Source of the DNA: Agapetus fuscipes
Taxonomy: Eukaryota; Arthropoda; Insecta; Trichoptera; Glossosomatidae
DNA: 64,000 nt
Direction: 5' to 3'
Assembly: GCA_951799405.1 (NCBI GenBank)
Contig: OX637353.1
Location: 10,974,001 to 11,038,000 of the forward strand
The notes beneath the pieces were generated by a model. That model saw only the letters and a program-made list of their open reading frames with translations. It was not told the DNA's origin and did no database searches. Each line of letters starts with the position of its first letter. Position 1 is the first letter of the stretch. This document shows, piece after piece, positions 20,293 to 29,535 of this stretch. A program made the translations under genes and the position numbers.

Positions 20293-21100
20293 GTTGACTG
20301 CCGTGTTTTTTCTATACGCCGTGACCTTACCAGAGCGGGTTCTAGTAATTTCACAGAAAACAAAATCCCATTAAAAATGAAAGTCACTTGTTTTAAAATC
20401 GGTTTTAATATCATATAGTCATTTTGCATTACACGTAACTTAAATCTCGTAAGCTTTTTAATTATAATTTTGAATTTACAATTTAGTTAGAAAATGCGTA
20501 TGTTCCACACCAAACGATAACGAATTTGGGTTTGCCGCTAAAGTAGATTTTGAAACGGTAAAACAAAAAATCACACAACGTTCCGTTTCATTATCTTCCA
20601 CACGACGAGGAGTCCTAACCTTAGCTAGACGATCACACAATTGGCCAAAACTACGACGATCACCTGAGGAGGCAGCGAGGGATATTCCCCATCAACGAGG
20701 GATTACCAGCACCAGCATTACCAGTTTCAGTACGAGCAGTACCAGCGTTCCTAGATTTCTGATCTACCTTCACCTTCATCATGGACCAAGGACTAAGGTC
20801 TTCAACAATCTCTCCGAGAGGGAAGATCTCACCATTTGGAGAACTATGGAGACCTCATCATTTAAATGTTATGGAGGCAGGAGCACGGCCTTTGGCTCGC
20901 CTGTACCACCATACCATAACACCATTTCCAGAATACCCAAGATGGACCACTCGTCCACTACTCCATCTTTTCATCAGGGGGGGAACATTACAGTTCACAT
21001 GCGGCATGCGCAAAACTTGTACGTGTCTGCTTGTGAGAATGCGTGTAATGTGATTCCCCAATGTTACATATCTTTGCCACTTAGATTAGATTAGATTGGA
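20293..21100 (+). mobile_element. R8 composite with SINE-1-type 3' end
   Basis: 20293-20850 matches window bases 1-555. After ~140 bases of further sequence, the element ends at 20993-21100 with the SINE-1 3' half (GTTCACATGCGGCATG to GATTA repeats). This looks like an unrelated body joined to the SINE-1 3' end, as expected if the 3' end is what the retrotransposition machinery recognises. Confidence 0.65.
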
Positions 21101-21529
21101 TAAGATGAAAGATATGTTATCCTATTCGTGTGAAATTACACAAAAAAAACAAAAGTTATAAGATGTACATGCATACAGACATAAAACACAACCGTTATTA
21201 GTGTTAGTTAATCATATTTTCATCTCAGCGTGGTCTGGCCATAACTCAGAACATTTTGATACAATATCTGTCAGGAGGTAATAGGGTTTCATCCCCCTAC
21301 CTTGCCCCACCCCCCTAACTCATAACGCGCCCCCCTCCCCCCCGGTTACCCGCCCCCCCTTTTCTCACAACTAATTACCGACCGATGGTATCTACTAATT
21401 GGAAGAGCATTTCTCATTTATGGGAGCTTGCCACCTTTCCGGGAGTAAGGGGGAAGCAATATTATGTATTAAGCTACGTGCACGTTTTTCCGGGAGTATT
21501 TTTTTGATTGGATCATACATAAAGTTTGT
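21101..21529. other. No recognised gene; C-rich tract
   Basis: C-rich sequence at 21290-21362 with several runs of five to nine C. Otherwise unremarkable. Confidence 0.5.
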
Positions 21530-22315
21530 AGACTTTTCACATAGATGGCAATGTTTTTTTTAATGAGTGCAAGTAAGACGAAAGTACTGATTTTTGACAG
21601 AAGGGGTGGAACTGAAGAATGCACGTTCATGTTGAATGGTACGAAAGTTGAAATTGTGGATGAATTTAAACACTTGGGAAGTATGTTTGAAAAGAATGGA
21701 AAGATGACAAGAGAACTTGAGAATAGGGTGCGCAAGGGAAAGCAAGTGGTCGGTGCAATAGGAAGAATAGCAAAGAACAAGCGATTGACGATGGATCTGA
21801 AAATGGCGGTACACAATGGCATATTGTTACCGACTTTGATGTATGGAAGTGAAGCATGGACAGTGAATGATAGCGAAATGAGTAAAGTATGTACGGTGGA
21901 AATGAAGCATTTGAGAAGTATGACAGGAAAAACTTTGAGGATAGAGTTAGGAATGAATGGGTAAAAAAAGAATGTAATTTGAAAGAGGATGTGAAAGTTA
22001 AAGTACAAAAGAATGTGATGAGATGGTTTGGGCATGTGGAAAGAATGAAAGATGATAGACTGACAAAGTATGTATACAAAGAAAGTGTGAAAGGAAAAAG
22101 AGGGAAGGGACGACCGAGAAAAGTATGGAGTGATCAGATTGAGGAGCTTGTGAAAGAATGGGATATACAAAGTGAGCGTAAAAGAAGAAAATGCATGAAA
22201 AAGGTGATGGATATGAAGGAATTGAAAGAGGTATGTCAGGATAGGAAAAAATGGAGGCAACTCTGCAGAGGCTCTGGCCACCCCTAGCGGATGGCGACAG
22301 AGTTACAGTTACAGT
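21530..22315 (+). pseudogene. LINE-D: ORF2 C-terminal third, one frameshift
   Basis: Frame one (21545-21964) covers the end of a reverse transcriptase and the following region: SKTKVLIFDRR, EFKHLGSMF, ILLPTLMYGSEAW. A frameshift near 21935-21965 moves the reading frame to 22287: RWFGHVERM, GKRGKGRPRKVW, MKKVMDMKELKEVCQDR, ending GSGHP-stop. This is the 'thumb' and C-terminal region of a non-LTR reverse transcriptase; the clade is not certain. It is 5'-truncated and ends in a TTACAG repeat tail. Further copies or scraps lie at 39893, 56935, 34711, 60533 and 1697. Confidence 0.8.
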
Positions 22316-22413
22316 ACAGTATTGAAGCTTTCACGACCGGTTCTTGTTGACACAACAATCACTTTTTTCGGGCTATGTAGTGTAGTGTAGTGTTCTTTGA
22401 CTTATAGGTTGAT

Positions 22414-23814
22414 ATGCGGCTGACCACCCATGCTATAAAAATGGTTCACTTTGCCAATGTCACCCCTGTTACAGGGAAGGACGGCAAGAGTTGCAGGGTG
22501 CATGTCCATTTTAGATTTGGTTTTTATGTTGTAGGCTTACAGAAGCGGACAAAAAGGGGCCAAAGCTCTGATTCTCTTTCGGCCTCGGAGTCTCAGGCGG
22601 CTGACACTCTGAGTACAAATTGTCCTACTGCTCCTGCTATTCCTGCTGCCAATGTTGCCACCAACGGCAGCCATGCTGACTCCATTGCTGATGAACATGC
22701 AACTTCCATTGTTCAGATTGAGGAGCTTCTCGCTGAATTACAGGCCGTCTACTCCGCAAAAGATAGTAAAACTACTTTGAGGCAGCGAGCCTTGCACGAC
22801 TCTTTGGTGTTGGCTATCCAGAGGCAGCAGGCGAGGCTTGTGGTGGCGGCCAAGGAGGCTGAGATTGGTCGACTGGCTGCGGAGCTGGAACTGGAGCGCA
22901 CCCGCGCTGAGCTGGTGGCCGCCAGGGCCGAGCTTGGAGAAAGAGATGCTGTTGTCAAGGCTGCTCCTTCACCCGCATCGCATGCTCACCCAACCGCTGC
23001 GCCTTTCAGGCCTAGCAGAAGCTGGAGCGAAGTCCTCAAGTCTGGATCCAGAGACTTTCCGGCCCTTAGACCGGCAACGGCGGCCGTATTTGTTCGGACT
23101 TCCGCGGAGGGCGGCACACATGAATCCACAATGGCGTCATTGAAGAGGCATCTGGACCCCGGTTCTATTGGCCTCAGGGTGCTTGGTACGGCCAAGGCTA
23201 GGGAGGGCGGAGTTGTCGTCCGCCTTAAGACCCCCGAGGACGCCAGGAGGCTCACGGAGGCGATTCCTAGGGATTCAGGCCTCAAAACGGAAGTGGCGAG
23301 GTCCCGTCAACCAAAAATAATTGTCTTCGGGCTGCCCCAGGCTACTTCCCCTGAGGACCTTTTGGCGGCGGTGGCCTCTCAGGCCTCCCTGGACTGCGGA
23401 ATGACTGTCGAGGACATTGTTAAGTCGTCTCGTCTCTCCCATCGTGCGGGACCGCGCACTGGTAACTGCCATTTTGTGGTCTCGGTCCCGTCTCGGGTGA
23501 GGAGCTCCATAGTCGGTGCAGGCTATCTCCTATCCGGCTGGGAGAGTTTCCGCGCCCGGGACTTTGTTGAGGCCATGAAGTGCTCCCGATGCCAGCTGTA
23601 TGGGCACATGGCCAATCGCTGCTCGGCTAGGGAGACCTGTGCCAAGTGTTCGGGCCCGCATGACAGGAGTGCCTGCCAGGCCCCTGCATCTGAACATTTC
23701 TGTGCTACTTGTTTTGTATTTAATAGGAGGAAGGAGCAACATCAGACCGGGTCTGAGGAATGCCCTGCCAGGATTGCGGCGATGCGGAGATCCGTCGCCC
23801 GCACAGACTACTAA
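22414..23814 (+). CDS. R1-clade ORF1 (Gag-like) protein, fused in frame to SINE-1 sequence
   Basis: 466-residue open frame. Residues 1-43 (MRLTTHAIKMVHFANV...) are encoded by the flanking SINE-1; the LINE border falls at codon 43. Residues ~105-185 are Glu/Ala/Arg-rich and probably coiled coil. A Ser-rich linker and an RNA-binding-like region follow. The C-terminus (about 388-450) has three zinc clusters: CSRCQLYGHMANRC, CAKCSGPHDRSAC and CATCFVF...HQTG...C. R1, TRAS and SART Gag proteins carry the same triplet and package element RNA. The stop TAA overlaps the ORF2 ATG by one base. The true start is uncertain: Met1 and Met10 both lie in SINE-1. Confidence 0.85.
   Translation: MRLTTHAIKMVHFANVTPVTGKDGKSCRVHVHFRFGFYVVGLQKRTKRGQSSDSLSASESQAADTLSTNCPTAPAIPAANVATNGSHADSIADEHATSIVQIEELLAELQAVYSAKDSKTTLRQRALHDSLVLAIQRQQARLVVAAKEAEIGRLAAELELERTRAELVAARAELGERDAVVKAAPSPASHAHPTAAPFRPSRSWSEVLKSGSRDFPALRPATAAVFVRTSAEGGTHESTMASLKRHLDPGSIGLRVLGTAKAREGGVVVRLKTPEDARRLTEAIPRDSGLKTEVARSRQPKIIVFGLPQATSPEDLLAAVASQASLDCGMTVEDIVKSSRLSHRAGPRTGNCHFVVSVPSRVRSSIVGAGYLLSGWESFRARDFVEAMKCSRCQLYGHMANRCSARETCAKCSGPHDRSACQAPASEHFCATCFVFNRRKEQHQTGSEECPARIAAMRRSVARTDY
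22527..22541 (+). repeat. 15-bp direct repeat, left (probable target-site duplication)
   Basis: TGTTGTAGGCTTACA, repeated exactly at 27494-27508. R1 elements are known to make 14-bp duplications in 28S rDNA, so the length fits an R1-clade insertion. Confidence 0.8.
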
Positions 23815-26800
23815 TGGAGGGCCTCAAGAACATCGGTCAGCTGAACCTGAACGGCAGCCGGGCGGCAACGCTTGAGCTGCGGCACACCATGGATGTGCTG
23901 CAGCTTGACGTGGTCCTCGTCCAAGAGCAGTATTCAGTCGGTGGTGTCACTGTGGGACTGGGCTCTGCCTGCAGAGTGGCTGAGGTAGGTCCCCGTCCCA
24001 TGGCGGGTGTCGCTGTTCGCGACCCATTGGCTAGGGTACTGTTCCTATCGCATCTGTCAACGGAGCACCAGGCGTGTGTGGAAATCCAGTGGCCTTCGGG
24101 CCCTCCTGTCTACCTTATTTCCGTCTACTTCCAATACTCAACTCCTACAGACGCTTTCCTTGGTCCCTTGGAACATGCCCTGCTGTCCCTTAGGGGTCGC
24201 AGGGTTTTGGTTGCAGGGGACGTCAACATACAATCCCCGCTGTGGACCTCACGGGTCACCGCCCATAGGGGTAGGGACTTGGGGAGGGCACAGCTGGAGG
24301 AATTCATTAACACACATCAGCTCATGGTGGTCAATGATCATCTTGCACCCGCTACCTGCACACCACACGCCGGAGGAGAGTCCTCCATTGACGTGACACT
24401 ACACACTACGCCTAACTTCCCTTGCATCGCTGACTGGAGGGTCCATTTGGACGCCACAATCAGCGACCATAGGCTGATCACTTTTACACTTGCGCCATCT
24501 AACACTGAACAAGCGTCTTATTCTCCCCCCACATCACTTCCTGGGTTGTTCCGGACTAGATGCGACGAGGACACCTGGACCCGTTTGCGATCTAGACTGT
24601 CCGATGAATTTGATCGTCTGGCCGGAAGGGGTTTCCGTGATCCGGAGGTTGTGGCCTCTTACTTTCAGGACGCTGTGGTTAGGGCTTCTGCGGATGTTCT
24701 GGGTCGGCGTGGTCCCCGTAGGGGTCCCCGCTCTGCTATATGGTGGACTGAGGAGCTCTCTCGGCTGAAGGCTAGTGTGAACAGGCTGCGTCGCGACCTG
24801 CGAAACACGGTTGCCGGCCGGGAGTGTCCCTGTGGCCTCCCACCTGCACAAATCCACGAAACCTTGCTTTATATCGAGTCTTTAAATGTTGTTCCTAGAG
24901 TTATATCGAGTCAAGCTCCTTCCTCATGCTCTCACTGCTCATCCACTGACTTTTACATTATGTATGGCATGTCTCCTGTTGAGTTCCTTAGACGTTCCGT
25001 GCGCGGGAGGATCTCTGGCTACAAGAGGAAACTCCTCGTAGCTAAGAGAGAATCTTGGCGGGAATTCGTCACAGCCTCGGCTAACCCGGACCCATGGGGC
25101 GCTGCCTATCGCTCAGTGGCTCACACCACTCCGATGGGTGGCGTGTTATGCGGTATTAGGGCTCCTGGGAGCGGGGTGGTCACGAGCTCGCTGGCGGAAA
25201 CCGCCGGCGCATTTCTTGACTCGCTCCTTTCCCGGGATGAGCCTGAGGCGGACACGGACCACGACCTTCAAATCCGCCGTGTTACGGCTCTTCCCATGAA
25301 TGTTCCCTTCTCCACCCTGCCATCCGTGGAGGAACTCAACAAAATTTTTTGTGGGCTGACAACACGTAAAGCGCCCGGCCCTGACCGCATCGACAATTTA
25401 ATTGCCAAGGCGGCTTGGGCTGTTGCGCCGAACGACATCTGCTCACTCTTTTCAGAATGTCTTCGACTGGGCGTCTTCCCGCGATGCTGGAAGACGGGCC
25501 TCCTCAAGGTTATCCCCAAATTCACCTCTAAGCCCCCGACTGATCCTAAGGCATATCGCCCTATCTCTCTATTGCCCGTTTTCGGCAAAGTGCTTGAAAA
25601 GCTCATCGCTTCTCGAATCGAGTTTCACTTCAAAACAGCCGGTTTCCCCATATCGTGTCATCAATTCGGTTTTAGGCCCGGCATCTCCACCGAGGATGCC
25701 ATCCGCTCTGTCCTTGCTGCTGTTCAGGCCTCCCACTGCAAGTATGTCCTTGCAGTGATGCTTGACATATCTGGTGCCTTTGATGGCGCATGGTGGCCCA
25801 TGGTACTTGCGAAGCTTAGACTTCGACAGGTCCCTGGCAACCTTTATGCTTCCATTGCCAGCTACCTTTCGGAGCGCAGCATCATCTTTGATGCGGGCCC
25901 AAATATCATCGTCCGAGACATTACACGGGGCTGCCCCCAGGGATCTGTCCTAGGCCCTATGCTCTGGAATGTGCTCTTCGATGACCTCTTATCACTACCA
26001 CTTCCTTCCGGCTGTGAAATGCGCGCATATGCCGATGACGCCCTCCTCACTGTTGAGGCGAACAGCAGAAGTTCCCTCGAATCATCGGCTAAACTTGCCC
26101 TGCAAGCTATCCACTCCTGGGGTACACGCAATAAACTCTCCTTTGCCCCCCACAAAACCGAGGCCATCCTCCTCAAGGGTCGTCTCAGTCCTGCTCGCCC
26201 CCCTATTATCGATTTCGAGGGCTCCAGAGTGAAACTGTCCCAAGCAGTAACTTACCTTGGAGTTACCTTGGACGGTAATCTATCTTTCGTCGAACACGCA
26301 AAGCGCATTATCCAGAAGGGTAATGGCGCCTTCGGCAAGGTTGCTAGGCTCTCTCACGTCACTTGGGGACTTAGAGGTCGTTCACTCCGTATCTTGTATC
26401 AGGCAACCTTCATCGGAACAGCACTCTACGCAGCCGGCTGCTGGGCTGATAAGAGCCTTTTGAGTCTACAGCGGCGTGTCATCCTTTCCGGCCAGAGATT
26501 ATCTCTCCGCTTGCTCACCAAGGCGTACAGATCCGCGTCAACGGACTGTCTCCCCGTTCTTGCCGGTGTCCTTCCTCTGGATCTTCACCTCCAGGTTGCC
26601 AACGCCATAAGTCTTTTGAGACGCGGCCTCACCGCTACTATCGGCGAAGATAGCATTGATCCCCCCACCCGAGGAATATCCTCTGGAACTCGGAAACTGG
26701 TTGTGCTTATGGCTCTCCGCGTGTGGCAAAAACGATGGGATTCCTCCGACAAAGGCAGAACCACCTTTTCTTTCTTTCCCTCGGTCCGTGAGAGATACGA

Positions 26801-27104
26801 GGCTCCTTGGTTGGTCCCGGACCATTGGACCAGTCAGTTCTTGACTGGTCACGGTAAATTTAGGGCCAGGCTCTTCCAGCTTGGCCTCTCAAGGGGGTCG
26901 GGTTGTGAGTGCGGAGCGACGCTGCAGGATGTGCGACACATCCTGTGGGACTGCGAAGCCTTGCAGCCTGGTCGTGAGGCGCTCTTCAACGCTGTCAGAC
27001 CGGCCATCGGCCCGATCGGATATGCGGACTTTGTGGCCAACAAATCTAACTTTGGGGCTTTTTCAAAGTTTTGTGCTAGCTATGGCGAGAACTCGTCTGT
27101 CTAA
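23814..27104 (+). CDS. R1-clade ORF2: endonuclease-reverse transcriptase
   Basis: 1096 residues from the ATG in TAATG; the frame is open further upstream, but this start gives the translational coupling described for SART1-type elements. Residues 1-230 are an apurinic-like endonuclease: QLNLNGS, E38 in VLVQE, GDVN near 135-138, SDHR at 217-220. The reverse transcriptase spans about 500-790: KAPGPDRID, PISLLPVFGKVLEKL, QFGFRPG, LDISGAFD (D651), GCPQGSVLGP, AYADD (catalytic D741 and D742). The C-terminus has a CCHC motif (C1031, C1033, H1042, C1047). These enzymes nick the target and copy RNA at the nick. All catalytic motifs are intact. Residues ~351-387 are AT-rich and unusual. Confidence 0.93.
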   Translation: MEGLKNIGQLNLNGSRAATLELRHTMDVLQLDVVLVQEQYSVGGVTVGLGSACRVAEVGPRPMAGVAVRDPLARVLFLSHLSTEHQACVEIQWPSGPPVYLISVYFQYSTPTDAFLGPLEHALLSLRGRRVLVAGDVNIQSPLWTSRVTAHRGRDLGRAQLEEFINTHQLMVVNDHLAPATCTPHAGGESSIDVTLHTTPNFPCIADWRVHLDATISDHRLITFTLAPSNTEQASYSPPTSLPGLFRTRCDEDTWTRLRSRLSDEFDRLAGRGFRDPEVVASYFQDAVVRASADVLGRRGPRRGPRSAIWWTEELSRLKASVNRLRRDLRNTVAGRECPCGLPPAQIHETLLYIESLNVVPRVISSQAPSSCSHCSSTDFYIMYGMSPVEFLRRSVRGRISGYKRKLLVAKRESWREFVTASANPDPWGAAYRSVAHTTPMGGVLCGIRAPGSGVVTSSLAETAGAFLDSLLSRDEPEADTDHDLQIRRVTALPMNVPFSTLPSVEELNKIFCGLTTRKAPGPDRIDNLIAKAAWAVAPNDICSLFSECLRLGVFPRCWKTGLLKVIPKFTSKPPTDPKAYRPISLLPVFGKVLEKLIASRIEFHFKTAGFPISCHQFGFRPGISTEDAIRSVLAAVQASHCKYVLAVMLDISGAFDGAWWPMVLAKLRLRQVPGNLYASIASYLSERSIIFDAGPNIIVRDITRGCPQGSVLGPMLWNVLFDDLLSLPLPSGCEMRAYADDALLTVEANSRSSLESSAKLALQAIHSWGTRNKLSFAPHKTEAILLKGRLSPARPPIIDFEGSRVKLSQAVTYLGVTLDGNLSFVEHAKRIIQKGNGAFGKVARLSHVTWGLRGRSLRILYQATFIGTALYAAGCWADKSLLSLQRRVILSGQRLSLRLLTKAYRSASTDCLPVLAGVLPLDLHLQVANAISLLRRGLTATIGEDSIDPPTRGISSGTRKLVVLMALRVWQKRWDSSDKGRTTFSFFPSVRERYEAPWLVPDHWTSQFLTGHGKFRARLFQLGLSRGSGCECGATLQDVRHILWDCEALQPGREALFNAVRPAIGPIGYADFVANKSNFGAFSKFCASYGENSSV
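24864..24974 (+). other. AT-rich in-frame segment within ORF2
   Basis: Between the endonuclease and reverse transcriptase domains, ~110 bases are notably richer in A+T than flanking LINE sequence and contain the 12-base repeat TTATATCGAGTC twice (about 24869 and 24900). It could be a captured insertion that kept the frame, or simply a fast-evolving linker. Confidence 0.4.
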
Positions 27105-27493
27105 TTAGACCGATTTTCTTTCTTCTTTTCTTTATTCTTTCCCACCTCTATGGTGGTTGGCCACTTAGTCTGGAGAGCACCTCCCGAACAGTCTCAGTAG
27201 TAACATCTCGAATTTAGGCCTTAAGTCATATGTTAAGACGCTCAGAATCACTTTGCATTTTTGTTTATAAAATTAAAATCCTCGAGCCCTAAACCCCACG
27301 GCCATAATCTTTTAGTGATTTCTGAGCCTCCTTTGCTTTGTGTAAACACTTGGGAAAGTGTAGCTTCACGGGAGGGCCTTCTGCCACTCGCATCTCACAT
27401 AACTTTTGCATGCGAGTCCTGTGACACATCCCCGGATGGGATGGATATACAGGGCGTGGGTCAGTGGAGGGGAGACTGACCCCTGAGAGAAGG
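27105..27493 (+). other. 3' UTR of the R1-clade LINE
   Basis: 389 bases after the ORF2 stop, without coding sequence, ending at the right direct repeat. Confidence 0.6.
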
Positions 27494-27508
27494 TGTTGTA
27501 GGCTTACA
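27494..27508 (+). repeat. 15-bp direct repeat, right
   Basis: Exact copy of 22527-22541, followed directly by the SINE-1 3' half. Confidence 0.8.
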
Positions 27509-27611
27509 TGAGGCATGTGCAAGCGCGAACTTGTACATGTCTGGTTGTGAGAATGCATGTAATGTGAATCTCCAATATAACATATCTTTGCAACTTAGAT
27601 TAGATTAGATG

Positions 27612-27690
27612 TAGCCGTGGTCTGGTAGATTCTTTTCGGATAGTTTCGCCCATTGCTTCGATGGGCATTATCAGCGGTTGGCTAGTCGCT
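27612..27690 (-). ncRNA. Decayed hammerhead-like hairpin
   Basis: On the minus strand: CTGATAA, hairpin GCCCAT/ATGGGC, GAAAC. The first box departs from CUGANGA at G8 and no stem I match is seen. Likely an inactive remnant of the family described at 33504. Confidence 0.4.
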
Positions 27691-27871
27691 GCGATCTTCT
27701 TACAGGATCTGCTGTACTAGAAATAATACTATTAAGATGGTATGATGAGCGCTGTTTTTGTGTAAATCACACCTCAAGAGCCCTCAAAGTGTCCCAACTG
27801 AAACTAATAATTGTAGAGACACTTACTTTTGAATTAAAGAAATTGAACAAATTGTTTATTTCAAACCAAAG

Positions 27872-28392
27872 CTCAAAATTTCAACACAAATTGTAAATTA
27901 ACTCTCCAAGACACTCTACAAGATATGACCTACGAAGATACAGAGAAGCTCTTAATTGTAGTAGAGTAAATTTATATTTCTATTTTACTTTTGTTTATTT
28001 TGCTTTAATTTGTTTTTAATTTGTTTTTAAATTTGTTTTTAAATTTGTTTTTAAATTTTTTTGAGTAACTTAGTCTATTCGTACCTTTTAGAATCAGGAT
28101 TTAAGATAATAGTATAAAAATATGAATACATGTAGAAATAATTGTTTAGGTACATAATATTGTGTAGAATTTCTCCACGCGTGAGACACAGGAGTTTCCT
28201 AGTTCAGGCACATGTAGATATTATTTTCTTGTTAAGTTAAATGTGTACAAATGTAATGTAATATAATGTTAAGATGTGCTTTGGTGTACATTTTTGTAGT
28301 AATTTTTGTAAAATTATTTGTTGTTTATTTTTAATGAATAAAATTATTATTATTATTATATTTCGCAAGCTGAAAAATAAAAATAAATAAAA
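27872..28392 (+). mobile_element. LINE-H 3' fragment
   Basis: Shares the segment CGTGAGACACAGGAGTTTCC and the (ATT)n tail (28338-28360) with LINE-H at 8715-9070, in opposite orientation. No ORF. Together with the LINE-H copy it is the second insertion of this family into a SINE-2. Confidence 0.75.
28005..28067 (+). repeat. ~13-bp tandem repeat
   Basis: Four to five units of AATTTGTTTTTA(A) inside the LINE-H 3' fragment. Confidence 0.8.
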
Positions 28393-28544
28393 AGCTTACA
28401 GCTTCTTACCTCAGGACCCGCGATGGGAACATATTTATTTTTAATTGTAAGAGAGCTGTCGTTACGACAACCTCTTTGTCTGCAACTGGGTGTTGCTTGA
28501 GAAATCGCCAATTCTCAAGAAGACCCAGTTGCTGTAAGGCTGGT

Positions 28545-28723
28545 ATTAGGTTGGTATACGGCTGACCACCCTTGCAGTAGAAAATGTTTCACTTTGCTTA
28601 ATCTCACCCCTGTTTCAGGATAGATTGGCAAGAGTTCGAGGGTGTGTGTGTTCAATTAAGATTTGTTTTTTTTTGTAGGTTCACATTTGGCATGTGCAAG
28701 CGCAAACTTATACGTGCCTTCCA
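28545..28723 (+). mobile_element. SINE-1 copy, ends truncated
   Basis: From TTAGGTTGGTATACGGCTG to ACTTATACGTGCC; lies at the end of the SINE-2 above. Confidence 0.75.
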
Positions 28724-28965
28724 GAGGAGTGCCACCCGAGGTATACTATTAGCTTCAGTAACATGGAACCATTTACTTATAGAGTTATGGGCACGTCTCT
28801 GACCTAGAGGTACTTATTTTGTCGTGCCGTTACATTTACTTCAGCCAATGCAACCAATTTGCACTATACCCAATGGCTTACTAAAATAACACTGACGTAG
28901 AAAATACTGGGCCTGAGAAGCCGCAAAGAACATAATTGTATGTAATGAATTCATTATTATTATCA

Positions 28966-29285
28966 AAGATTGACGAAGAAAGTATATGTTGCAAGAATAG
29001 AAGGATGCCGTGGTATAGGAAGACCTAGAGAGGTATGGATGGACCAAATTTCCGAAATAGCGAATGAATGGGATATCCAGAGTCATAATAAAAGGAGAGC
29101 TTATATGAAAAGGTTATGACTCTGGATGAAATGAAAGAAGTATGTAAGGACTAAGGACCGAAAAAAGTGGCGGCTGATCTGTAATACAGGCGGCTAAGGC
29201 CAAGAATCAATTTTATTTTTTATAGATGTTTTGTAGATTTTCTAGTGTTTGTTTGTTTGTAAAACTAGATGTAATTAATTGCTTG
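28966..29285 (+). pseudogene. LINE-C ORF2 C-terminus with frameshifts
   Basis: Translates as RLTKKVYVARIEG, GIGRPREVWMDQISEIANEW, KRRAYMKR, then after a frameshift the MTLDEMKEVCK-type end. A 3' UTR of ~90 bases follows and runs into SINE-1 at 29286. It is the longest LINE-C coding remnant here and shows kinship to LINE-D. Confidence 0.75.
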
Positions 29286-29535
29286 TATTCCTTGACTTAT
29301 AGGTTGGTATGAGGTTGACCACCCATACTGTAAAAATGGGTTCACTTTGCCAATGTCACCCCTGTGTAAGGGAAGGTCGGCAAAAGTTGTAGGGCTTATC
29401 TTCATTTGAGGTTTGAATTTTATTTTTAAGTACACATTCAGCATTTGTAATCGCGAACTACACGTGTTTGTTTGTGGACATGCATTTGAGAACTTTAAAT
29501 TAATATATCCTTGCAACTTAGATTATAGATTATTA
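29286..29535 (+). mobile_element. SINE-1 copy (3' end of a LINE-C unit)
   Basis: Full length from ATTCCTTGACTTATAGG to TTAGATTATAGATTA. Confidence 0.85.

Larger units (their letters stand above)
22542..27493 (+). mobile_element. R1-clade non-LTR retrotransposon, both ORFs intact
   Basis: 4952 bases between two copies of a 15-bp direct repeat. It holds a Gag-like ORF1 and a full ORF2 with endonuclease, reverse transcriptase and C-terminal Cys-His motif, joined by a TAATG stop-start overlap. It is much GC-richer than its surroundings. The 3' end (CCCTGAGAGAAGG) has no poly-A or simple-repeat tail. The first in-frame ATG inside these borders comes only at codon 240 of the open frame, so the 5' end is either truncated or the element takes its start codon from the target. 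An alternative is that the LINE extends to 22395-27610 and SINE-1 is an internally deleted derivative. Confidence 0.85.
22395..27610 (+). mobile_element. SINE-1 copy split by the R1-clade LINE
   Basis: 5' part 22395-22541 (TTCTTTGACTTATAGG onward) and 3' part 27494-27610 (to a GATTA tail) form one ordinary SINE-1 when joined at the 15 bases TGTTGTAGGCTTACA, present once at each junction. Uninterrupted relatives at 2313 and 55706 show the joined order. Confidence 0.8.
27743..28545 (-). mobile_element. SINE-2 copy (2c type) split by truncated LINE-H
   Basis: Left part 27743-27880 (GAGCGCTGTTTTTGTG, then TTTTGAATTAAAGAAATTGA). Right part from about 28393 (GCTTACAGCTTCTTACC to CCAGTTGCTGTAAGGCTGG). 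The same extra ~150-base internal segment occurs in 34450-34690 and defines a third 3' variant of SINE-2. Confidence 0.65.

Noticed and set aside
21469..22281. 270-codon open frame on the minus strand
   Set aside because: It lies antisense to LINE-D reverse-transcriptase sequence, which is recognisable on the plus strand; the composition (Phe/Leu/Ser-rich) is that of an antisense shadow.
27590..27612. Telomere-like TTAGG repeat at SINE-1 tails
   Set aside because: The tail units are GATTA or GATTATA, not TTAGG, and occur only at the ends of SINE-1 elements.
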